Shown here in pieces: positions 32,094 through 36,994 of a stretch of DNA of 36,994 bases (positions are counted from its first letter, which is position 1; every line of letters starts with the position of its first letter). The notes below the pieces were generated by a model, which had not been told where the DNA came from, did not search any database, and saw nothing but the letters and a program-made list of their open reading frames with translations. This DNA is from Trueperella sp. (GTDB taxonomy: Bacteria; Actinomycetota; Actinomycetes; Actinomycetales; Actinomycetaceae), in contig JALEWQ010000012.1 of the NCBI GenBank assembly GCA_022783305.1, forward strand, positions 1-36,994. Reading direction: 5' to 3'. Position numbers and translations under genes: made by a program.

Positions 32094-34931
32094 CTACTTG
32101 TTGCGACGCTTCGCAGCCCGCCGTTGGGCACGGTTCATCCCCGCGTACGGGTCCACCTCGCCGCCAGACTGCGCCTGCTGCTGGGGCGCAGCGCTGCCGA
32201 AGGCGCCGACGGGCGGCTTGTTCCCCGCCGCCGGACCCCGCCGGCCCGCCGAAGGCCCGCTCTGCCCGGCAGACGAAGAATAGGAGAGCTTCTGCGTCTC
32301 AGGCCGCTTGATGCCGAGAATCTTCTCCGTCGAAGGCTGGGCCTTATCCGAGCCCACCGGCGTCTTCTGGCCAATGAAGCCGCCCGCTCCCGCGGCAAGC
32401 GACGACTTCGCGGCCTCCACCGCCTCGCGGGCCATCTTCTCGGACGGCAGCTCAAAGTTGAGCAAGTGGCGAACCGTCTCCTCGCGGATGGAGTCGTTCA
32501 TCTGCTGGAACATGTGATAACCCTCCTGCTTGTACTCAACAAGCGGATCGCGCTGGGCCATCGCGCGCAGGCCGATACCCTCCTTGAGGTAGTCCATCTC
32601 GTACAGGTGCTCACGCCACTTGCGATCCAGCACGGTAAGCAACACCTGCCGCTCCACGTTGCGCATCTGCTCGGAGCCGAGCTCCTCCTCACGCTCTTGG
32701 TAAATCGCCTCCACGTCCTCGAGGATCTCAGTGCGCACGTCCTCCCGGGTCAACTCGCGCTGGTCGCCGCCGTGAGCCTCGATAAGCTCCTCGTCGGTGA
32801 AAGACGGGCGGTAGATGTTCTTCACGTCAGTCCACAGCGCATGCATGTCCCATTCGTCGGCCGAACCCAGGGTGTGGCTACGAACGACGTCGTCGACCAC
32901 GAACGTGATGAAAGAGCTGATCTGATCCTCCACGTCCTCACCCTCGAGGATGCGGCGGCGCTCAGCATAGACGGTGGAGCGCTGCTCGTTCATGACGTCG
33001 TCGTACTTCAGGACGTTCTTACGCATCTCGGCGTTGCGCGACTCGATTTGAGTCTGGGCGCGCTGGATTGCCGAGCTCAGCAGCTTGAAGTCGAGCGCCT
33101 GATCCTCCGGGCCGTTCTTGAAACGGTCGGTAGCACGCGTGTTGCCGAACAGGCGCATCAGGTCGTCGTCGAGCGAGAGGTAGAAGCGTGACTCCCCCGG
33201 GTCACCTTGGCGCCCGGAACGTCCGCGAAGCTGGTTATCAATGCGGCGCGATTCGTGGCGCTCCGAGCCGAGCACGTACAGGCCGCCCAGCTCCACCACC
33301 TCGTCGTGTTCCTTCGCGACGGCGGCCTTCGCCTCCGCCAGCGCCTGCGGCCACTGCTTCTCGTATTCCTCGGCGTCCTCCTCCGGGTCGAGCCCCCGCT
33401 TGGCCATGAGGCCCACCGCGATGTACTCGGCGTTACCTCCCAGCATGATGTCGGTGCCTCGGCCAGCCATGTTTGTTGCGACGGTCACGGCGCCCTTGCG
33501 ACCGGCCATCGCGACCACCGCCGCCTCACGCTCGTGCTGCTTGGCGTTGAGGACCTCGTGAGGAATGTGAGCCTTCTTCAGCAGCGCGGAGAGCTTCTCG
33601 GAGTTCTCCACCGACGCCGTACCCACCAGCACCGGCTGGCCCTTCGCGAAACGCTCCTTGATGTCCTCGACAATCGCGCCGAACTTGCCGCGCTCCGTGG
33701 GGTAGACCAGATCCGTGTGGTCCGTGCGCCGCATCGGCCGGTTGGTCGGGATCGGCACCACACCGATGTCGTAGGTGGAGGCGAACTCCTCGGCCTCCGT
33801 CTCCGCCGTACCCGTCATGCCCGAAAGCTTGTCATAGAGGCGGAAATAGTTCTGCAGCGTGATCGTGGCCAGGGTCTGATTCTCGGCCTTGATCGTCACG
33901 CCCTCCTTCGCCTCGATCGCCTGGTGCATGCCCTCGTTATAGCGGCGCCCGGGAAGGACTCGGCCCGTGTGCTCGTCGACGATCAGCACCTCGCCGTCGG
34001 CGACGATGTAATCCTGGTCGCGGGTGAAGAGCTCCTTGGCCTTAATCGCGTTGTTGAGGTAGCCGATGAGCGGGGTGTTCACCGACTCGTAGAGGTTGTC
34101 GATCCCGAGCATGTCCTCGATCTTGTCGATGCCCGGCTCGAGAACGCCCACCGTGCGCTTCTTCTCATCCACCTCGTAGTCGATGTCGCGCCGAAGGTTG
34201 ACCACGGCCTGCGAAAACATCGTGTACCACTTGTTGGCGTCTCCCTCGGCGGGACCGGAAATGATAAGCGGGGTACGCGCCTCGTCGATAAGGATCGAAT
34301 CGACCTCGTCGACGATCGCGAAGTAGTGCTCGCGCTGGACCAGACTATCGAGGCTCATCGCCATGTTGTCACGCAGGTAGTCGAAGCCGAACTCGTTATT
34401 CGTGCCGTAGGTGATGTCGCACGCGTACTGCTCGCGCCGCTGGGCCGGGTTCAGGCCCGTGGTGATACACCCCGTCGTCATGCCAAGGAAACGGAAGACG
34501 CGGCCCATGAGCTCCGACTGGTAACTGGCCAGGTAGTCGTTGACCGTCACGATGTGAACACCGTGGCCTGGAATCGCGTTAAGGTAGGCGGCGAGCGTGG
34601 CCACGAGCGTCTTGCCCTCGCCGGTCTTCATCTCGGCGATGTTGCCAAGGTGCAGGGCCGCCCCGCCCATGATCTGCACATCGTAGTGACGCTGGCCGAG
34701 CGTGCGCACCGAGGCCTCACGAACGGCCGCAAATGCCTCCGGCAAGAGCTCATCGAGGGACTCGCCCTCCTTATAACGCTCGCGGAAGTCCGCCGTCTGG
34801 GCCTTGAGCTCCTCGTCCGTCATCTCCGTAAAGACGCTCTCAAGTTCGTTGACTTGCTGCGTGATCGCCGAGAGCTTCTTCAGGGTTCGCCCCTCGCCGG
34901 CCCGGAGAATCTTATCAATCAGTTTGCGCAC
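32094..34931 (-). CDS. secA: Preprotein translocase motor SecA
   Basis: A 945-residue SecA (SecA1 type), the ATPase that drives proteins through SecYEG. Walker [10 protein letters not shown] is near residue 102 and the DEAD-type motif [15 protein letters not shown] near 208; a preprotein cross-linking domain, the second nucleotide fold ([12 protein letters not shown], then [12 protein letters not shown]) and the helical scaffold/wing follow. The C-terminus is a linker ending [14 protein letters not shown], without the Cys-rich zinc finger of proteobacterial SecA. The start is GTG at 34931: AAAGGAG stands 5 nt upstream, and the protein then begins (M)[14 protein letters not shown]. An in-frame ATG further upstream overlaps the -10 and is not the start. 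Confidence 0.97.
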   Translation of the reverse strand: MRKLIDKILRAGEGRTLKKLSAITQQVNELESVFTEMTDEELKAQTADFRERYKEGESLDELLPEAFAAVREASVRTLGQRHYDVQIMGGAALHLGNIAEMKTGEGKTLVATLAAYLNAIPGHGVHIVTVNDYLASYQSELMGRVFRFLGMTTGCITTGLNPAQRREQYACDITYGTNNEFGFDYLRDNMAMSLDSLVQREHYFAIVDEVDSILIDEARTPLIISGPAEGDANKWYTMFSQAVVNLRRDIDYEVDEKKRTVGVLEPGIDKIEDMLGIDNLYESVNTPLIGYLNNAIKAKELFTRDQDYIVADGEVLIVDEHTGRVLPGRRYNEGMHQAIEAKEGVTIKAENQTLATITLQNYFRLYDKLSGMTGTAETEAEEFASTYDIGVVPIPTNRPMRRTDHTDLVYPTERGKFGAIVEDIKERFAKGQPVLVGTASVENSEKLSALLKKAHIPHEVLNAKQHEREAAVVAMAGRKGAVTVATNMAGRGTDIMLGGNAEYIAVGLMAKRGLDPEEDAEEYEKQWPQALAEAKAAVAKEHDEVVELGGLYVLGSERHESRRIDNQLRGRSGRQGDPGESRFYLSLDDDLMRLFGNTRATDRFKNGPEDQALDFKLLSSAIQRAQTQIESRNAEMRKNVLKYDDVMNEQRSTVYAERRRILEGEDVEDQISSFITFVVDDVVRSHTLGSADEWDMHALWTDVKNIYRPSFTDEELIEAHGGDQRELTREDVRTEILEDVEAIYQEREEELGSEQMRNVERQVLLTVLDRKWREHLYEMDYLKEGIGLRAMAQRDPLVEYKQEGYHMFQQMNDSIREETVRHLLNFELPSEKMAREAVEAAKSSLAAGAGGFIGQKTPVGSDKAQPSTEKILGIKRPETQKLSYSSSAGQSGPSAGRRGPAAGNKPPVGAFGSAAPQQQAQSGGEVDPYAGMNRAQRRAAKRRNK

Positions 34932-34956
34932 GTTTGCTCCTTTTAGGTCTCCGGCC

Positions 34957-34987
34957 ATTCTAGCGGCTCCCCGGCCTTGGGCGGCAA
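34957..34987 (-). promoter_or_regulatory. secA promoter
   Basis: On the minus strand TTGCCG (34987-34982), 19 bp, TAGAAT (34962-34957). Transcription would start near 34950, leaving a leader of about 20 nt that contains the RBS AAAGGAG. Confidence 0.55.
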
Positions 34988-35015
34988 TCCACGGCCCTCG
35001 CGTTCGCCCACGAAG

Positions 35016-35044
35016 GAGCGCGGGGCCCAAAGGGTCCCGCGCTC
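35016..35044 (-). terminator. Terminator after the polyprenyl synthase gene
   Basis: GAGCGCGGG (35016-35024) pairs with CCCGCGCTC (35036-35044), and CCC/GGG extends the stem around a 3-nt loop. It starts about 80 nt after the stop of the synthase and ahead of the secA promoter, closing the nuo-linked operon. No U-tract. Confidence 0.7.
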
Positions 35045-35126
35045 GATCCGGGCCGCACGCCCACGGCCTGCCGATTCGGCTTCGACAAGGGGCCGGTGCC
35101 ATTCACCGACCGCCACGACGCCGCCG

Positions 35127-36137
35127 TCACATCATCCGGTCGACCATCCCGTGGGCGAACATGACCAGATAGCCGTAGACCTCACGATCCTTGATTGCGT
35201 CCAGGTACTCCAGCGCCTCGTCTACCCACTGACGGGCGAGCTCCCGGGTCTGCTCGACGACGCGGTGTGCCTTGAGCATGTCCACCACCGTGGCAAGCCG
35301 GTCGCCGCTGTCCAGGTTCCCCTCGGAGAGAATGTCGAGAATCGCTTGCCCGGCGTCGTCGATCGTGCCCTCCTTCGCCTCGCGCTCAAGCAGAAGCGTG
35401 GGCATGGTCGGCACGCCCTCGAGCAGGTCGGTGCCCGGCGTCTTGCCGGTCAGCGCGGGGTCCGAGGCCAGGTCGATGACGTCGTCGGCGATTTGGAAGG
35501 CCACGCCGATGCGCTCGCCGAACTCGGCCAGTGCCTCGCCGACGTCGTCCGGTCCGCCGGCAGCCATGACGCCGTGGTGAGCGGCCGCCGCGATGAGCGA
35601 ACCCGTCTTGCCCGAAAGCACCTTCAGGTGGTGCTCGATCGGGTCTTCGCCCTCCTGCGGGCCCACCGTCTCATGGAGCTGCCCCATGCACAGCCGTTCG
35701 AAAGACTCGGCGTGCATGTAGATCGCCCGCTGTCCCAGGCCCGCCACGATCTTCGACGCGCGCGAAAACAGCACGTCGCCGGCCATGATCGCCGAGGAAT
35801 TGCCGAAGATGTACTGCGCCGTCGGCACGCCCCGGCGCTTGGGCGCCTCGTCCATGACGTCGTCGTGGTAGAGCGACGCGAGGTGGGTCAGCTCCATGAC
35901 GACGGCGGCGTCGATGACGTCGGGCGAATCCGGGTTCGGCCCCACCTCGGCCGCCAGCAGCGTCAGGAGCGGGCGCAACCGCTTGCCGCCGGCGTCGGCC
36001 AGGTAGGACGTGGCCGAATCGACGACGAGATCGTCCACCCGGCACGCCGAGCGCAGGCGGTCTTCAACCACCTCCATGCGCGCGGAGAGCCGGCGGGCGA
36101 GCGGGTCGTCGCTGGCTAGAACATCAGTGACGCTCAC
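35127..36137 (-). CDS. Long-chain trans-polyprenyl diphosphate synthase
   Basis: A 336-residue all-helical prenyltransferase. GGKRLRPLL is at 50-58, the first Asp-rich motif DDVMD at 92-96 and the second (QIADDVIDLASD) near 215. The residue five positions before the first Asp-rich motif is Ala87, a small side chain as in medium/long-chain (C35-C50) enzymes rather than a bulky aromatic that stops at C15-C20. The GTG start overlaps the nuoN stop (GTGA). Coupling to complex I suggests it makes the side chain of menaquinone (HepT/GrcC-like); exact chain length is not readable. Confidence 0.88.
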   Translation of the reverse strand: MSVTDVLASDDPLARRLSARMEVVEDRLRSACRVDDLVVDSATSYLADAGGKRLRPLLTLLAAEVGPNPDSPDVIDAAVVMELTHLASLYHDDVMDEAPKRRGVPTAQYIFGNSSAIMAGDVLFSRASKIVAGLGQRAIYMHAESFERLCMGQLHETVGPQEGEDPIEHHLKVLSGKTGSLIAAAAHHGVMAAGGPDDVGEALAEFGERIGVAFQIADDVIDLASDPALTGKTPGTDLLEGVPTMPTLLLEREAKEGTIDDAGQAILDILSEGNLDSGDRLATVVDMLKAHRVVEQTRELARQWVDEALEYLDAIKDREVYGYLVMFAHGMVDRMM

Positions 36138-36994
36138 GCAAACGGTCCCATGATGAAGTCAAGGGCGAAGTGCGGCAGCACGCCGAGGCCGATCGTGGTG
36201 ATCGCGGCGATGACAATCGCAACGATCGACATGCCCTCCGACTCGACAACCGCCACGGACTCGCCCTCCGGCTCGCGGAAGAACATGATCTGGACGAGGC
36301 GGAAGTAGAACACCGCCGTCGCGGCCGACGCCAGCACGGCGAGCACGACGAGCACCGTCATGCCACCCTGAACACCGGCGCGGAACACCTCGAACTTTCC
36401 GATGAAGCCACCCGTCAGCGGGATACCCGCGAACGACAGGAGGAAGATCGTCATCGCGCTCGCCAGCAGCGGGCTGCGCTTGCCCAGGCCGGCCCAGCTG
36501 GAGAGCTTTGTCGCCTCGCCGAGGATGTTGCCCTGCGGATCGCGCTCACGCACGAGGGTCACAATGCCGAAGGCTCCCACCGTCGCCACGGCGTAGGCCA
36601 GCAGGTAGAACATGATCGCGGGGACCGCCACCAGCGAGGCATCGGCGTTGGAGATGATGTTGATCGAGTTGACCGCGATCAGAATGAAGCCCGCGTGCGC
36701 GATTGAGGAGTACGCCAGCAGTCGCTTAACGTCCGTCTGTACCAGGCCCATGACCGTGCCGATCACGATGGTTGCGATGATAACGATCCACATGAAGATG
36801 TTGATCGACTCCCACACCGGGGTCACCATCAGGATGAACACCCGCATGAGGGCCACAAACGCGGCGGCCTTCGTGCCGGCAGCCATGAAGCCGGTGACCG
36901 GCGTCGGCGCGCCCTGGTAGACGTCCGGCGTCCAGGCGTGGAACGGAGCGGCGCCAACCTTGAACAGCAAGCCGATGACGACCATGACGACGCC
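36134..36994 (-). CDS. nuoN: NADH-quinone oxidoreductase subunit N, C-terminal part (partial)
   Basis: The last 286 codons of NuoN; the frame is open to the window edge at 36994, so the N-terminal part is outside. It is an antiporter-like membrane subunit of complex I. Conserved pieces are FKVGAAPFHAWTPDVYQGAP near the start (with the essential Lys), VKRLLAYSSIAHAGFILIAV, and FLLSFAGIPLTGGFIGKFEV. About eight hydrophobic segments are visible. The stop overlaps the synthase start, and being the last nuo gene fits the usual nuoA-N order. Confidence 0.95.
   Translation of the reverse strand, partial: GVVMVVIGLLFKVGAAPFHAWTPDVYQGAPTPVTGFMAAGTKAAAFVALMRVFILMVTPVWESINIFMWIVIIATIVIGTVMGLVQTDVKRLLAYSSIAHAGFILIAVNSINIISNADASLVAVPAIMFYLLAYAVATVGAFGIVTLVRERDPQGNILGEATKLSSWAGLGKRSPLLASAMTIFLLSFAGIPLTGGFIGKFEVFRAGVQGGMTVLVVLAVLASAATAVFYFRLVQIMFFREPEGESVAVVESEGMSIVAIVIAAITTIGLGVLPHFALDFIMGPFA

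Noticed and set aside
32090-32104. 5-bp hairpin between the Rv3235-like gene and secA
   Set aside because: GCAAC/GTTGC stem is too short and has no U-tract; chance-level.
33207-34946. 579-codon open frame antisense to secA
   Set aside because: Same reason: mirror frame of a highly conserved gene, low-complexity composition, no domain.
1-36994. CRISPR arrays, insertion sequences, tRNA or rRNA genes
   Set aside because: No regularly spaced repeats, transposase-like frame, terminal inverted repeats with target duplications, or RNA gene signatures were seen.

Overview
The window is about 37 kb of GC-rich chromosomal DNA from an actinomycete (Actinomycetota). The evidence is the fused Kgd type of 2-oxoglutarate decarboxylase/dehydrogenase, a SigR/RsrA-type redox sigma/anti-sigma pair beside a 24-residue bL37 ribosomal protein gene, the HisN histidinol phosphatase, a LysM / Rv3235-like / secA neighbourhood, GTG and TTG starts, and many leaderless promoters. 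The complete sialic-acid operon with a permease-ATPase fusion transporter resembles the siaEFGI system known from Corynebacterium. An animal- or mucosa-associated member of the Actinomycetales (Actinomycetaceae-like) is my best guess; genus cannot be fixed from this sequence. No transposase, integrase, CRISPR array, tRNA or rRNA was found, and no gene is visibly frameshifted.

Layout. Positions 1-108 (minus) hold the first 36 codons of a gene that leaves the window. 289-2615 (minus) is a two-gene CNNM/CBS membrane transporter operon. 2851-6573 (plus) is kgd, then an SGNH-fold protein that has lost its catalytic residues (6714-7313). 7430-8461 (minus) carries bL37, rsrA and sigR. 8511-18557 (minus) is a nine-gene operon siaE-siaF-siaG-siaI-nanA-nanK-nanE-nagB-nagA, with its GntR regulator nanR divergent at 18622-19386. 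19495-22230 (plus) is doxX-like, aroA, rsgA; 22344-23141 hisN; 23225-27408 sbcD-sbcC. 27405-30682 is a small accessory block: a DUF6912-like protein, a TadZ/CpaE-like P-loop protein with a damaged nucleotide motif, a SAF/CpaB-like membrane protein, a BldC-like winged-helix protein and an uncharacterised double-barrel protein. 30958-32082 (plus) is a LysM protein and an Rv3235-family protein, facing secA (32094-34931, minus). 35127-36994 (minus) is a long-chain polyprenyl diphosphate synthase translationally coupled to the end of nuoN.

How the genes work together. The nan/nag operon encodes the whole route from external sialic acid to fructose-6-phosphate: lipoprotein capture (SiaE), ABC import (SiaFGI), lyase (NanA), kinase (NanK), epimerase (NanE), deacetylase (NagA) and deaminase (NagB). 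A strong terminator between siaE and siaF should keep the binding protein in excess. The terminator hairpin closing the operon physically contains the -35 element of the sigR promoter. nuoN plus the polyprenyl synthase suggests menaquinone-linked respiration, and kgd completes the oxidative TCA branch.

The most interesting signals are: seven promoters whose -10 element stands exactly 6 nt before the start codon (leaderless mRNAs); the sigR promoter nested inside the nag terminator; an extra Cys/His cluster in the anti-sigma factor; the SGNH pseudo-hydrolase; and 13-bp head-to-tail repeats between the CpaB-like gene and the BldC-like gene.
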